A DNA stretch of 64,000 bases from REEB509 sp049314555 (GCA_049314555.1 JBMOEW010000007.1:1-64000), one strand, 5' to 3'; positions 43,347-53,063 are shown, numbered from the stretch's first letter. A program made the numbers and translations. Notes: a model not told the origin generated them from the sequence alone.

Positions 43347-45089
43347 GTGAAAGCTGGGGCGGTGATCGCGCGCCTGTGGCGATCATTCGTCTCTGGACAT
43401 AAGGGGCTTTTGCTGGCGCTGGTGCCGGCTTTGCTGTTGGTTGCCTTATCGGCCAGCGCTTATGCGCTGATCATGAAGGAGACGATGGACGGGCTGGCGG
43501 CGAGCCAAATGTCTGTGGTGGCGTGGGCGCCGTTGGCGGTGATTGGGGCCACGCTGGTGCGGGGACTTGCGATCTGGGCCCAAGCCGTGATGTCGCAGAG
43601 CCTTGGTCTGCGGGTGTTGCGCGATGTGCAGGGCGCGATGTTCACCACCCTCACCTACGCTGATTTCGCCCGTATCCAGGGCGAAGAAGGCGGCCGGCTG
43701 GTGTCGCGCTTCACCAACGACATCAACGTGATTTCCGACGGACTGGTGCGCAGCCTGCAGGCCGTGTTGCGCGATGCGCTGACGGTGATCGGTGCGCTGG
43801 CCATCATGTTCTATTTCGACTGGATCACCACGATCCTGGTGATTGGAATTTTCCTGCTTGCGGCGGGCCCGATGGGCGAGATCGCGCGGCGGGCGCGGGC
43901 GCAAACCCAGGTGGCGCAGGCCCAGCTTGGACGGCTGACGGCGTTGTTGGGCGAAAGCCTCGCCGGCGCACGGTTTGTGCGCACCTTCCGGCTTGAGCGC
44001 CAAGAGATCGCGCGGGCGGAGGCCGCCTTTGAGGAGCGTCGAGCACTCGCGATGAAGCTGGTGCACAATCGCGCGCGCACCGATCCGTTGCTGGAGGTTC
44101 TGGGCGGCTTGGCGCTTGCGGGCGTTTTGTGGGTTGCGGGGGGGCGGATCGTTTCTGGCGCGATGAGCGTGGGCGATCTTTTGGGCATCATCACCGCGGT
44201 GGGCACGGCCTCGCCGGCGGCCCGCGCCCTTGGCAGTTTCAACACCGTCTTGAACGAAGCGCTGGCGGCGGCGGCGCGGGTGTTTGCGCTGATCGACGAG
44301 CCGTCACGGGTGGTGGATCGCCCGGACGCGGTGGCGCTACGCGTGCTTGAGGGCGATGTGCGGTTTGAGGATGTGGGCTTTCGCTATCAAGCGGAGGGCA
44401 CGTCCTTGGCTGCCTTATCAAATGTGAGCTTTCGGGCGGCGTCCGGCCAGCGGGTTGCGATCGTGGGGCCGTCTGGGGCCGGCAAGACCAGCATCATCAA
44501 CCTGATCGCGCGGCTCTATGATGCGACCTCCGGCAGCGTGACCATTGATGGCCAGGATGTGCGGGCGGTGACGCTTGGCTCGTTGCGCGATGTGGTGGGC
44601 GTTGTCAGCCAGGAGGCGATCTTGTTCAACGACACCGTGCGCGCCAACATCCGCCTCGGCAAACCAGATGCGACCGACGAAGAGGTTGAGGCTGCGGCCC
44701 AGGCGGCGGCGGCGGACGGGTTTATTCGCGCGATGGCGCAGGGCTATGACACGGTGGTGGGCGAGCGCGGCAATGCGCTTTCCGGCGGCGAGCGCCAGCG
44801 GATCGCGCTGGCGCGGGCGTTTCTCAAGGACGCGCCGATCTTGTTGTTGGACGAGGCGACCAGCGCGCTTGATGCGGAAAGCGAAGCGCTGGTCACGGCG
44901 GCGATCGCGCGGTTGTCGGCGGGGCGCACCACGATCGTGATCGCGCACCGGCTGGCCACGGTGCGCGACGCAGACTGGATTTTGGTGTTGGAGGCCGGCC
45001 AGATCGTGGAGCAAGGCCGGCACGGCGAACTTGTGGCAAAGGGCGGGCTTTATGCGCGGCTGGCGGACTTGCAGTTTAGTGCTGGCTGA
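43347..45089 (+). CDS. msbA: Lipid A exporter-type ABC transporter (MsbA-like)
   Basis: A 580-residue half-transporter flipping lipid A-core across the inner membrane in the MsbA family. About six helices occupy residues 20-290. The ATPase domain has Walker A GPSGAGKTS, signature LSGGERQRIALARAF, Walker B ILLLDEATSALD and IAHRLATV. The DUF4170 and cysQ-like neighbours, and the lpxK/kdtA cluster at the end of the window, support the lipid A role. GTG 43347 is the listed start; an in-frame CTG at 43317 would add LSTLDAPVVP, and is also plausible. Confidence 0.88.
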   Translation: MKAGAVIARLWRSFVSGHKGLLLALVPALLLVALSASAYALIMKETMDGLAASQMSVVAWAPLAVIGATLVRGLAIWAQAVMSQSLGLRVLRDVQGAMFTTLTYADFARIQGEEGGRLVSRFTNDINVISDGLVRSLQAVLRDALTVIGALAIMFYFDWITTILVIGIFLLAAGPMGEIARRARAQTQVAQAQLGRLTALLGESLAGARFVRTFRLERQEIARAEAAFEERRALAMKLVHNRARTDPLLEVLGGLALAGVLWVAGGRIVSGAMSVGDLLGIITAVGTASPAARALGSFNTVLNEALAAAARVFALIDEPSRVVDRPDAVALRVLEGDVRFEDVGFRYQAEGTSLAALSNVSFRAASGQRVAIVGPSGAGKTSIINLIARLYDATSGSVTIDGQDVRAVTLGSLRDVVGVVSQEAILFNDTVRANIRLGKPDATDEEVEAAAQAAAADGFIRAMAQGYDTVVGERGNALSGGERQRIALARAFLKDAPILLLDEATSALDAESEALVTAAIARLSAGRTTIVIAHRLATVRDADWILVLEAGQIVEQGRHGELVAKGGLYARLADLQFSAG

Positions 45090-45104
45090 GCAAGCCGTTT
45101 GGGT

Positions 45105-46598
45105 TCAACGGCGGCGGTTGAGCAGCCAGTGGGCGGCCAGGCGACCGGTTTGAGCGGCCCCATTCATGAAGCCATAGAACTCTTCGCTCAGGTGTTCGCC
45201 AACGAAGGCCACCCCCTCGTGCACAACCGGGCGCACGGCGTGGTCTGTGTGGCTTTCCTCCCAGCGCGGGCGTTGGGGATCGGTGCGTTGGCCAGGACCA
45301 AGGCTCAAATAGCCACCGCCAATCAGGGAATCGGTGCCCCAGGCAGTGCGATGGGCGCGCCCGTTGAAGGCGTGCGATACAGGCACGAACCGATCAAGGC
45401 CCGCCAAAAGCGCTGGATCAGCGGGCAAGCCTGCGGCGGCGAGGTTGGCGCCTTGGAAGAAGCTCAAGGCCCCATCAACGGTGGGGTGGCGACGGGCGCT
45501 GTCCCAGACGGAGGTGAAGCCCCAGTCTCCGAAGGCTTCGGCGGAAAAGCCACCAGCGGCCTGCCAAGGGCGGCCGCGAAAACCAAAGATCGCCTTCTCG
45601 TTTTGGCCCAGGGTCAAGCGCGCGAACCAGGCCCGCAACGGCTGTGGCAGGGCTACGTCCAGGCGTACACCGGCCAGGGCGCGCGGTGGCAGGGCCAGTA
45701 CCACTTGGCTCGCGCGGACCACTTGGCCGCCCAGCATGATCGCGTCAAAGCCGTTCTCAAGGCTCCCGCGGAGCCACGCCAAGCGCTTGCCGGTTTGGGG
45801 TGGTTGGCGCAGCGCTGCAGCCATGGCTTCGATCAGGCGCTGGTTGCCGCCGGTCAAGGTGAAGGCTTCGGCCGCGTCCCGTTGTGCGCCTTCCTCGTCA
45901 GCGCTTGCGAAGTCAGCGCCCGCATCGAGGAGTTGGAGCGCGGAGGACTGCGCCATTTCCACGCCGAATTCGGAGCGGATCGCGGCTTCCACCAAGCTCA
46001 AAGCGAGGGGGTCAAGCGGTGGGCCTTGATCCAGATAGTCTTGCACCGACAAGGCATCGAGCGCGGCTTCGGCGCGCCATCCTTCTTCGTCCAGGCGCTG
46101 GCTATCGCGTTGCAACCGCGCGCTAAGCGGGGCGAGCAGCGTGGTCAGGCGCTGGCCGGACTGGCGGGCCCCGGCCAAATAAAAGGCTTTGGCGGGCGCG
46201 GGGCCAGCGGGCGCATCGGCCAGAGCGGTCAGGGGCAGATCAAAGCGGCGCGCGAGGGCGAGCATGTCTGTGTGGGCGGTGTCGATGAACTCCGCGCCGT
46301 ATTCGGTCTGAACCCCCGGCGCGAATTCTTCTGACACCGTGTGGACCCGACCGCCCAGCCGGCGGCTTGCTTCATAGACCTCCACGGTTGCGCCCAGGTC
46401 TTGCAGGGTGAGGGCTGCGGTCAGGCCAGCAATGCCTGCACCGATCACCACGATCGGCAGGCCGTCTTGGCCGCGGGCGGCGCAGGCCGGCATCGCCAGC
46501 CCGCCGGCCAGGGCACCGGCAAGTAGACCTCGGCGGGTGATGGCGCGCGGTTTGGGGCGAAGCGCTTTGAAGACTTTCCGCCCCAGCCGCGTGCGCAT
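45105..46598 (-). CDS. FAD-dependent amine oxidase with Tat signal
   Basis: A 497-residue flavoprotein oxidase of the monoamine/polyamine oxidase family. The N-terminus has a twin-arginine signal (ITRRGLLAGALAGGLAMPAC). The FAD motif follows as VVIGAGIAGLTAALTL, then EASRRLGGRVHT. The C-terminal FAD region is VAFVGEHLSEEFYGFMNGAAQTGRLAA. It is therefore exported folded to the periplasm. The ATG at 46598 overlaps nothing; the gene begins just downstream of metY, 17 bp after its stop. The substrate amine is unknown. Confidence 0.92.
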   Translation of the reverse strand: MRTRLGRKVFKALRPKPRAITRRGLLAGALAGGLAMPACAARGQDGLPIVVIGAGIAGLTAALTLQDLGATVEVYEASRRLGGRVHTVSEEFAPGVQTEYGAEFIDTAHTDMLALARRFDLPLTALADAPAGPAPAKAFYLAGARQSGQRLTTLLAPLSARLQRDSQRLDEEGWRAEAALDALSVQDYLDQGPPLDPLALSLVEAAIRSEFGVEMAQSSALQLLDAGADFASADEEGAQRDAAEAFTLTGGNQRLIEAMAAALRQPPQTGKRLAWLRGSLENGFDAIMLGGQVVRASQVVLALPPRALAGVRLDVALPQPLRAWFARLTLGQNEKAIFGFRGRPWQAAGGFSAEAFGDWGFTSVWDSARRHPTVDGALSFFQGANLAAAGLPADPALLAGLDRFVPVSHAFNGRAHRTAWGTDSLIGGGYLSLGPGQRTDPQRPRWEESHTDHAVRPVVHEGVAFVGEHLSEEFYGFMNGAAQTGRLAAHWLLNRRR

Positions 46599-46614
46599 GG
46601 TGGTGCCCTGTGCG

Positions 46615-47934
46615 TTAGAAGGCCGGGTCTTGGATTTGCGCCAGGGCCTGATCCAGATCGGCGATGATATCGTCCAAATCCTCGATGCCAATCGACAAGC
46701 GCACCGCTTCTGGCAGGGCGCCGGCGGCGATGCGCTGTTCATCCGTGAGCTGACGGTGAGTGGTGGAGGCCGAGTGGATCACCAGGGAGCGGGTGTCGCC
46801 GATGTTGGCGAGCAGCGAAAACAGCTTCAGGCCACCGGCCACGGTTTTGGCGGCCTCATAGCCGCCCTTTAAGCCAAACGTGAACACACTGCCCGCTCCT
46901 TTTGGGGTGTATTTCTGGGCGCGGGCGTGGTGCTTGTGGCCTTCTAGGCCGGCATAGGACACCCAGGCCACTTTGGGGTGGGTTTGCAGCCAGCGGGCGA
47001 CGGCGTTGGCGTTTTCGACATGCCTTTGCATGCGCAGCGGCAGGGTCTCGATGCCGGTTAGCACCATGAACGCGTTGAAGGGGGAAAGGGCCGGGCCAAT
47101 GTCGCGCAGGGCAAACGCGCGCACCGCGATCGCCAGGGAGATGTTGGCGGGACCGGCTCCTAAGTCGATCGCGCCGAACACGTCATCTATTTTGAGGCCG
47201 TTATAAAAATCCAGCGGCTCGGTGAGGGTCGGGAACTTGCCAGGGTGGGCTTTCCAGTTGAACGTGCCGGCATCGACCACCACGCCGGCGATGGAGTTGC
47301 CGTGGCCGCCCAGGAATTTGGTGGCAGAATGCACGACGATGTCGGCCCCGTGCTCGATCGGGCGATGCAGATAGGGGCTGGCCATCGTGTTGTCGACGAT
47401 CAGCGGGGCCCCGTGGGCGTGGGCTGCGGCTGCCACATCGTCAATGTCGGTGATCAAGCCGCCCGGATTGGCGATGCTTTCCACAAACACCGCCTTGGTG
47501 TTGGCATTGACGGCGGCGCGCAGGGAGGCCGGGTCGTCGATGTCGAACCAACGCACGGTCCAGCCATACTTTTTCCAGCTGTGGTTGAACTGGTTGATCG
47601 AGCCGCCATACAGTTGCTTGGCGGCGGCGAACTCGGCCCCTGGCTCCATCAGGCAGTGAAACACCAGATGCTGGGCTGCGTGCCCCGACGCAGTGGCGAC
47701 CGCTGCTGTGCCGCCTTCCAGCGCTGCCACGCGCGCTTCCAGCACCGCTGTCGTGGGGTTGGTGAGGCGGGTGTAGATGTTGCCGAACTCCTGCAGCGCA
47801 AACAGGCGGGCTGCGTGATCGGCATCGTTGAAAACGAAGCTGGTGGTCTGATGGATCGGCGTGGCGCGCGAGCCGGTGACGGGGTCGGGCGCAGCGCCGG
47901 CGTGCACGGCGCGGGTGGCGAAGCCTTGGGTCAT
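46615..47934 (-). CDS. metY: O-acetylhomoserine sulfhydrylase / Cys-Met metabolism PLP enzyme
   Basis: A 439-residue PLP enzyme of the cystathionine gamma-synthase family. The PLP lysine is in HSATKFLGGHG. The length and the long AHPGKFPTLTEP loop fit the MetY subgroup, which makes homocysteine from O-acetylhomoserine and sulfide. GGAGG precedes the ATG. A 10-bp palindrome CGCTGCAGCG lies 52-61 bp upstream of the ATG (47986-47995). No metX is nearby. Confidence 0.93.
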   Translation of the reverse strand: MTQGFATRAVHAGAAPDPVTGSRATPIHQTTSFVFNDADHAARLFALQEFGNIYTRLTNPTTAVLEARVAALEGGTAAVATASGHAAQHLVFHCLMEPGAEFAAAKQLYGGSINQFNHSWKKYGWTVRWFDIDDPASLRAAVNANTKAVFVESIANPGGLITDIDDVAAAAHAHGAPLIVDNTMASPYLHRPIEHGADIVVHSATKFLGGHGNSIAGVVVDAGTFNWKAHPGKFPTLTEPLDFYNGLKIDDVFGAIDLGAGPANISLAIAVRAFALRDIGPALSPFNAFMVLTGIETLPLRMQRHVENANAVARWLQTHPKVAWVSYAGLEGHKHHARAQKYTPKGAGSVFTFGLKGGYEAAKTVAGGLKLFSLLANIGDTRSLVIHSASTTHRQLTDEQRIAAGALPEAVRLSIGIEDLDDIIADLDQALAQIQDPAF

Positions 47935-48026
47935 GGGAGTCCTCCAGATGCGAAGGACTTAGCTGGGCAATCGCCACCAGCAAAGCGCTGCAGCGTTAGT
48001 CTGGCTCACGTGTGGGTGAAGCTTGA

Positions 48027-49367
48027 TCAATTTGCGCTGAGAACCTGCCCGCGGGCCATCACGAAATCGACGCTGCGCAGCTCTGAAACGTTTGCGGTGG
48101 GGTCGCCATCGACCGCGATGATATCGGCGCTGAAGCCGGGGGCGATCTGGCCGATCTCCGTTTCCAGGCGCAGATGTTGGGCGCCCACAACGGTGGCTGC
48201 GCGAATGGCGTCAATCGGGGTGAAGCCCGCCTGCACCATCAGTTCGAACTCGCGGGCGTTATCGCCGTGGCGGGACACGCCGCTGTCAGTGCCGAAGGCC
48301 ACGCGCACACCGCCAGCGTGGGCGCGGGAGAGCATGTCCAGCATGCGTGGGCCCACTTCCAGCGCCTTCATGCGTTGGGCGGGTGTAAGGGCTCCAGGGA
48401 TTTGGGCGCGCTCATAGACCGTGATGCCGGCCAAAACGGTGGGCACCAAATAGGCGTTGCTGCGGCGGAAGAGCCGGATCGAGTCTTCATTCAAATAGGT
48501 ACCGTGTTCGATGCCATCGACGCCGGCGCGCAGGGCCGCGTTGATGCCTTCCATGCTGTGGGCGTGGGCCACGACTTGGCGCCCCATGGCGTGGGCTGCA
48601 TCCACAATCGCTGCCATTTCATCGTCGGTGAGCTGTTGGCCAAGGCCTGCGGCGGTATCGGACAAGACGCCACCCGTGGCCGTGATCTTTATGATATCTG
48701 CGCCAGCCTGGATCATTTGCCGGGTGGCGCGGCGGCAGTCATCAGCGCCGGAGCACGCCGAGGGCGAGCGCATCAGTTCCATCACGTCGGGGCGCCAGCC
48801 TTGGGCGTCGCCGTGGCCAGCATGGGGGGTGATCGCGCGGCCAGCAGCGACGATCCGCGGCCCCTGGGTGATGCCTTCGCGGATCGCGTCGCGCAGGGCA
48901 AACACCGCCTCGCTGTCGCCGCCGAGATCGACAATCGTGGTGAAGCCGGCGCGGGCGGTTACCAGGGCGTTTTGCGCCCCGCGCAAGGCCACGTAAGCGG
49001 TGGTGCGGGTAGTGGCATCAACGCGGGCCTGCGCGGGGCCGCCGCTGGTCATGGGGGACAGGATGTGCACGTGGCTGTCGATCAGGCCCGGCAACACAAA
49101 CCGTTGGCGCTGATCGATGACGGTTGCACCGGCTGGGGCCTGAAAGCCCGGCACAATGGCGGAGATGCGGCCGTCGCTGGTAACCAGAACCGTTTGATCC
49201 CGCAGGACAAGGCCCGTGGCGGGGTTGGCCAGTAGGCGTCCGGCTTGGATCGCTGTGACAACCGTGGGCGCTGGGGCTTCCTGGGCAACGGCTGTGGTGC
49301 CGGTTACCAGGCTGGCGGTGGCCAAGGCCCATGCGGCCGCGAACACCAACTTTATCCCTGCGCGCAT
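48027..49367 (-). CDS. Exported amidohydrolase (imidazolonepropionase-like)
   Basis: A 446-residue metal-dependent hydrolase of the amidohydrolase superfamily, with a signal peptide ending near TAVAQE. Metal ligands are DSHVH, the carboxylated Lys in DIIKITATGG, AHAHS and IEHGT, and the late Asp in AFGTDSG. The group includes Xaa-Pro and Xaa-Arg dipeptidases in the periplasm. It stands 93 bp ahead of metY on the same strand, but a functional link is not evident. Confidence 0.92.
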   Translation of the reverse strand: MRAGIKLVFAAAWALATASLVTGTTAVAQEAPAPTVVTAIQAGRLLANPATGLVLRDQTVLVTSDGRISAIVPGFQAPAGATVIDQRQRFVLPGLIDSHVHILSPMTSGGPAQARVDATTRTTAYVALRGAQNALVTARAGFTTIVDLGGDSEAVFALRDAIREGITQGPRIVAAGRAITPHAGHGDAQGWRPDVMELMRSPSACSGADDCRRATRQMIQAGADIIKITATGGVLSDTAAGLGQQLTDDEMAAIVDAAHAMGRQVVAHAHSMEGINAALRAGVDGIEHGTYLNEDSIRLFRRSNAYLVPTVLAGITVYERAQIPGALTPAQRMKALEVGPRMLDMLSRAHAGGVRVAFGTDSGVSRHGDNAREFELMVQAGFTPIDAIRAATVVGAQHLRLETEIGQIAPGFSADIIAVDGDPTANVSELRSVDFVMARGQVLSAN

Positions 49368-49442
49368 GACTGACCCTATCGCTTAAGTGCTTGAAACACT
49401 TGTCGCTTAGGGCTGCGGCTTGGTCAAGCTTGGGCGCTGGCC

Positions 49443-50243
49443 TTAACCCGCGCGGACGGCGAACTCGATGCGGCGGTTGCGCGCGTCTGCTTCGGGACCG
49501 CCGCTGGTATCGATCGGGCGTTCCTCGCCGTAGCCGATGGCCGATAGCTGGCCAGCGGGGACGTTGCGCGACACCAGATACTCTTTCACCGCATCGGCAC
49601 GGGCTTGGCTCAGCAGCAGATTGCGCCCGGCGCCTCCGGACAGATCGGTGTGGCCGCCGACCTCGATCTGGTGGGCCTGGCAGCGCAGCGCAACGCCAGA
49701 CAGCGCGTCCAGCAGCTGGGCGCTTTCGCCTGTGATGCGGGCTGAAGCACGTTCAAAGCCTACAAAGCGCCCGGCGAGGGTTTCGATGAAGGCCTGCTGG
49801 CAGGCGGCGGCGGCGGGCAGGCGACCGAGGCGCGCGAAGGCCTCGCCCAGGCCCTGCTGACCGGCCACTTTGATGTTGTTGATCACCAGATCCACATCGG
49901 CGCTGGCTGCGGCGTCGTTGCGGATGGCGGTTTGAGCGGCGTTGAAGCCGCGCGTGGCTATCGTATCGGACGCCGCTTCGCCGCCGATGGTGGCGATGCG
50001 ATCGGACACATCGAGTTCCAACCAGTCAAAGCCCTGCCCCTTGATGGTGTTATTCAGGGCGTCCACCCAAACCGGGCGCACCTCCTGCTGGGCAAGCCCT
50101 GCCCCATTGCCGCCCAGAGCGCCGGACGACAGCACGCCCGCCAGGGTTGCCCCACCGGCGGCCAAAATGCCCGCCACGGAAGCGATGATGATGATCACGT
50201 TGGTGACGTCGCGCCGACGGCGACGCTTCTTTTCTTCGGACAC
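49443..50243 (-). CDS. BON-domain and OmpA-domain envelope protein
   Basis: A 266-residue protein. The polybasic N-terminus (EEKKRRRRR) is followed by one helix (VTNVIIIIASVAGILAAGG), suggesting a single inner-membrane anchor. A BON-like region spans residues 75-130 (DRIATIGGEAASDTIATRG). The C-terminal OmpA-like peptidoglycan-binding domain has VGGHTDLSGGAGRNLLLSQA and the late NRRIEFAV motif. It may tether the inner membrane to the cell wall. Start is GTG at 50243. Confidence 0.88.
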   Translation of the reverse strand: MSEEKKRRRRRDVTNVIIIIASVAGILAAGGATLAGVLSSGALGGNGAGLAQQEVRPVWVDALNNTIKGQGFDWLELDVSDRIATIGGEAASDTIATRGFNAAQTAIRNDAAASADVDLVINNIKVAGQQGLGEAFARLGRLPAAAACQQAFIETLAGRFVGFERASARITGESAQLLDALSGVALRCQAHQIEVGGHTDLSGGAGRNLLLSQARADAVKEYLVSRNVPAGQLSAIGYGEERPIDTSGGPEADARNRRIEFAVRAG

Positions 50244-50344
50244 GGATATCAGCCCCAGATTGCGCCAATCAAATCAAGCCGGCGGCTTCCTACGCGGTTC
50301 GCGCGCATCCGTCACCCCCTGTTGATGCGATCGTATGCGCGTCC

Positions 50345-51418
50345 CTATAGGCCGGCGCGGCGGGCGGCCTGCAAGGCCCCGTCCGCCAGCAGCGGCACGC
50401 GGGCGCCCATTTGCAGGGCGTGGGGGGATGAAGCGGTGCCGTCGCGGACGCGTCCGGCGATGCCTTGGCAGATCGCGGCCAGCCGGAACAGGTTGTAGGC
50501 GAAATACCAGTCCAGGTTTGGCAGGCTGGTACGGCCGGTTTTGGCGCAATAGACCTCCACCATCTCTTCAATCGAGGGGATGCCCAGGGCCTTCAAGTCA
50601 AGCCCCGCAAGCCCCGAACGCCCGCCCTCCGGTGCCATTACCCAGTTCATCAGGAGGTAGGAGAAGTCTGCCAGCGGATTGCCAAGGGTGGACAGTTCCC
50701 AGTCCAGCACCGCCAGAACGCGATTTTCGGTCGGGTGGAGGATCATGTTGTCCAGCCGATAATCGCCGTGGACGACGGTGGTTTTGTCGTCGTCAGGGAC
50801 GGTGGCGGCCAGCCAATCGATCAGGCGGTCCATGCTTTCGAGGCTTTGGGTTTGGCTGTCGCGGTATTGTTTGGTCCAGCGGTGGATCTGGCGGGCAAAA
50901 TAGTTCCCCGGCTTGCCGAACTCCGCCAGGCCAATCGCTTCGTGGTCCTGGTTGTGGAGCTGAGCCAGGGTTTCGACCTGGGCGTTGTAAATCGCGGTGC
51001 GATCGGCTGGGGTGACGTCGGGGACGGCCCCGTCCCAGATGATGCGCCCCTCGACCATGTCCATCACGTAGAACACGGTGCCGAGGATGCTTTCGTCCTG
51101 GCAGAGGCCAAACGGGCGGGCGACGGGGAAGCCCGTGGGGTAAAGTGCGGCGATCACCCGATACTCGCGGTCCACCGCATGGGCGGACGCCAAGAGCTTG
51201 CCCGGCGGTTTGCGGCGTAGCACGTATTTGCGGGCCGGGGTGACCAGTTGATAGGTGGGGTTGGATTGGCCGCCCTTGAACTGGCGCACTTCCATGGGGC
51301 CTTCAAACCCTTCAACGTTGGCTTTGGCCCAAGCATAGAGCGCGGCCTCGTCGATGCGGTGCTTGTCTTCCACCGGCTTGGTGCCGGAGAATTGCTCCTG
51401 GGCAGTGGGCTCAGCCAT
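50345..51418 (-). CDS. APH-family phosphotransferase (ACAD10-like)
   Basis: A 357-residue kinase-like enzyme of the aminoglycoside phosphotransferase fold. The catalytic loop is VVHGDYRLDNMI and the metal Asp is in VLDWELSTLGNPLAD. FKGGQSNPTYQL and KYVLRRKPPGKLL form the nucleotide-binding N-lobe. This is the group often found with acyl-CoA dehydrogenases and predicted to phosphorylate 4-hydroxy acids. No acyl-CoA dehydrogenase is adjacent here. GAGGAAACC precedes the ATG. Confidence 0.93.
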   Translation of the reverse strand: MAEPTAQEQFSGTKPVEDKHRIDEAALYAWAKANVEGFEGPMEVRQFKGGQSNPTYQLVTPARKYVLRRKPPGKLLASAHAVDREYRVIAALYPTGFPVARPFGLCQDESILGTVFYVMDMVEGRIIWDGAVPDVTPADRTAIYNAQVETLAQLHNQDHEAIGLAEFGKPGNYFARQIHRWTKQYRDSQTQSLESMDRLIDWLAATVPDDDKTTVVHGDYRLDNMILHPTENRVLAVLDWELSTLGNPLADFSYLLMNWVMAPEGGRSGLAGLDLKALGIPSIEEMVEVYCAKTGRTSLPNLDWYFAYNLFRLAAICQGIAGRVRDGTASSPHALQMGARVPLLADGALQAARRAGL

Positions 51419-51521
51419 GGGGTTTCCTCGTCGGTTTTGCGGCGGTGGGCGTCTCGCCCGCCTGCCATCTTAGGTGGCAAAGTGCAGGCAAGTGCGCGTT
51501 TGGGCAAGCGGAGAGGCGGCC

Positions 51522-52142
51522 ATGATCACAGACGTTGAGGCGTTTTTTGAACACGGGTGCGGGCGCTGCCCCCGCTTTGCGACGCCTGATTGCTCTACAC
51601 GGCAGTGGCTTGTGGGGCTGTTGGCGTTGCGCGATCTGTGCCAGGCCGCACGGTTAACGCAAACCGTCAAATGGGGCCACCCCTGCTATATGCACGCGGG
51701 ACGCAACATCGTGATCATGGGGGCTTTTCGAGACGATTTTCGCTTGAGTTTCATGCATGCGGCCTTGCTCAAGGACGGCGCTGGCGTGCTTCAAAAGCAA
51801 GGTCCGAACACGCGCACGCCGGACATGATCCGCTTTACCGACAACGCCCAAGTGGCGGCGATGAGCGCCACGATCCTTGCCTACTTGAAGGAGGCGATGG
51901 GGTATGCCGAACTGGGCTTGAAGGCCCCGAAGGCCGATGACGAGCTGGAGTTGCCAGCAGAGCTGATTGACGCGTTAGACGACGACCAGGAGCTTGCGGA
52001 GGCTTTTCTAACGCTCACGCCGGGCCGGCAGCGCAGCTACGTGATCGCGCTGAGCTCTGCGAAAACATCTGCCACGCGGCTGGCGCGGATTGCTAAATTT
52101 CGACCCAAGATCCTGGCCGGCAAAGGAGCGCTGGAGCGATGA
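51522..52142 (+). CDS. YdeI/DUF1801-family protein
   Basis: A 206-residue protein of the DUF1801 and YdeI/OmpD-associated type. An N-terminal Cys-rich segment (FEHGCGRCPRFATPDCS) precedes the DUF1801 core (QTVKWGHPCYMHAGRNIVIMGAFRDDFRLSF). The C-terminal YdeI motif is AFLTLTPGRQRSYVIALSSAKTSATR, followed by IAKFRPKILAG. Function is unknown. The stop overlaps the start of a small ORF by ATGA. Confidence 0.85.
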   Translation: MITDVEAFFEHGCGRCPRFATPDCSTRQWLVGLLALRDLCQAARLTQTVKWGHPCYMHAGRNIVIMGAFRDDFRLSFMHAALLKDGAGVLQKQGPNTRTPDMIRFTDNAQVAAMSATILAYLKEAMGYAELGLKAPKADDELELPAELIDALDDDQELAEAFLTLTPGRQRSYVIALSSAKTSATRLARIAKFRPKILAGKGALER

Positions 52143-52270
52143 TTGAGCGGCGTTGGGCGGACGTCTGGAAAAGTGCCCAAAAGCTGCGACCTCTCGGCCG
52201 TCTCCCACAGGTGTTAGCGCCAACGGGAGACGAGCACTATTGGCTTGCGTTTGATGCATGGGCTCCTTAG
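52139..52270 (+). CDS. Small ORF, 43 residues, coupled to the YdeI-like gene
   Basis: An ATG overlaps the preceding stop as ATGA and opens a 43-codon frame ending in TAG at 52270. It starts MIERRWADVWKSAQKL and ends HYWLAFDAWAP. The protein is basic and Trp-rich (four Trp). No family is recognised. The ATGA junction favours translation by re-initiation, but length gives weak support. Confidence 0.4.
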   Translation: MIERRWADVWKSAQKLRPLGRLPQVLAPTGDEHYWLAFDAWAP

Positions 52271-52300
52271 CGTGTTAACTCTTGTTAAATGGGGGGTGTC

Positions 52301-52840
52301 ATGTCCATTCAACGCGTGTGCGTTTCCGCGGCGGTGTTTGCCTCCTGTTTGACCATCGCGGGCTGCACGCCTGCCGCCCCGCCCGCCGCTCCGCCTGCGG
52401 CAGCCAGTGTTGAGGCCCCCGCGCGGTTCGTTGAAGGCGAAGGCGAGCCCCAAGCCTTTAACCCACTCGCAAGCGACGATCCGGCCATCGCCGCGTTTGG
52501 CGTGGTCAAGTTTGACGACCTGCCCGACCTGTCGGCCATCAGCGCGGTGCGGATGTTTGGCGTGGGCGGCAGCGATCCAGCGATGAACGGCCTTAAGGTC
52601 TATCTGGCATTCGTCTCGCCGCATGACCAGCGCGCTTTTCTGCTGGGTAACTTCCGCGACTATCGGGTGATCGCAGCGTCGCCCGGACGCATCGATTTGG
52701 AATATGATGAGGACGTTATGGTGGGCGATGAGGCCTCGAGCCGCACACAACGCGCGATCGTCACCTGGACGGAGACGCCGCAAGAACCCTCCCCCAACCC
52801 GGAATATCCCGCATCGGTAACGTTGAGCCCGGCGCAGTAA
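52301..52840 (+). CDS. Hypothetical lipoprotein
   Basis: A 179-residue protein with a lipoprotein signal ending at TIAGC (Cys about residue 22), followed by an Ala/Pro repeat linker. The mature region is acidic and probably beta-rich (YLAFVSPHDQRAFLLGNFRDYRVI, RIDLEYDEDVMVG). GGGGGG precedes ATG 52301. I do not recognise the family. It lies alone between small accessory genes. Confidence 0.7.
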   Translation: MSIQRVCVSAAVFASCLTIAGCTPAAPPAAPPAAASVEAPARFVEGEGEPQAFNPLASDDPAIAAFGVVKFDDLPDLSAISAVRMFGVGGSDPAMNGLKVYLAFVSPHDQRAFLLGNFRDYRVIAASPGRIDLEYDEDVMVGDEASSRTQRAIVTWTETPQEPSPNPEYPASVTLSPAQ

Positions 52841-53063
52841 AGGTTTGGGTTTGCGGCGGGCGCTGCGCGGATTGCGCCCCTTGAGTTGGCTCGTGTTGGC
52901 GCGGCGGGCCAGCTTCCACTGGTGTTGCGTGGGGCGCTGCGCTTGATGGAGGGGGCGGGGCAAAAGACCCCTTTAGTTGGCCGGGATGACGCGGCAGGAC
53001 AGAGGCGGCTTTCTGGCTCTCTTGGACAATTGCCCGAGCCTGTCGCTATGGATCTGTCGGCCT

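Noticed and set aside
45099..46334. 411-codon plus-strand open frame antisense to the amine oxidase gene
   Set aside because: Same artefact. The minus-strand frame has a Tat signal and FAD motifs.
47935..48026. Possible SAM riboswitch upstream of metY
   Set aside because: The region contains a GCTAA-like stretch and a palindrome, but I could not build the conserved pseudoknot of SAM-II. A covariance-model search would decide.
48174..49235. 353-codon plus-strand open frame antisense to the amidohydrolase gene
   Set aside because: It mirrors the codon bias of the opposite strand in GC-rich DNA. The amidohydrolase on the other strand has all its metal motifs, and this frame has no recognisable family.
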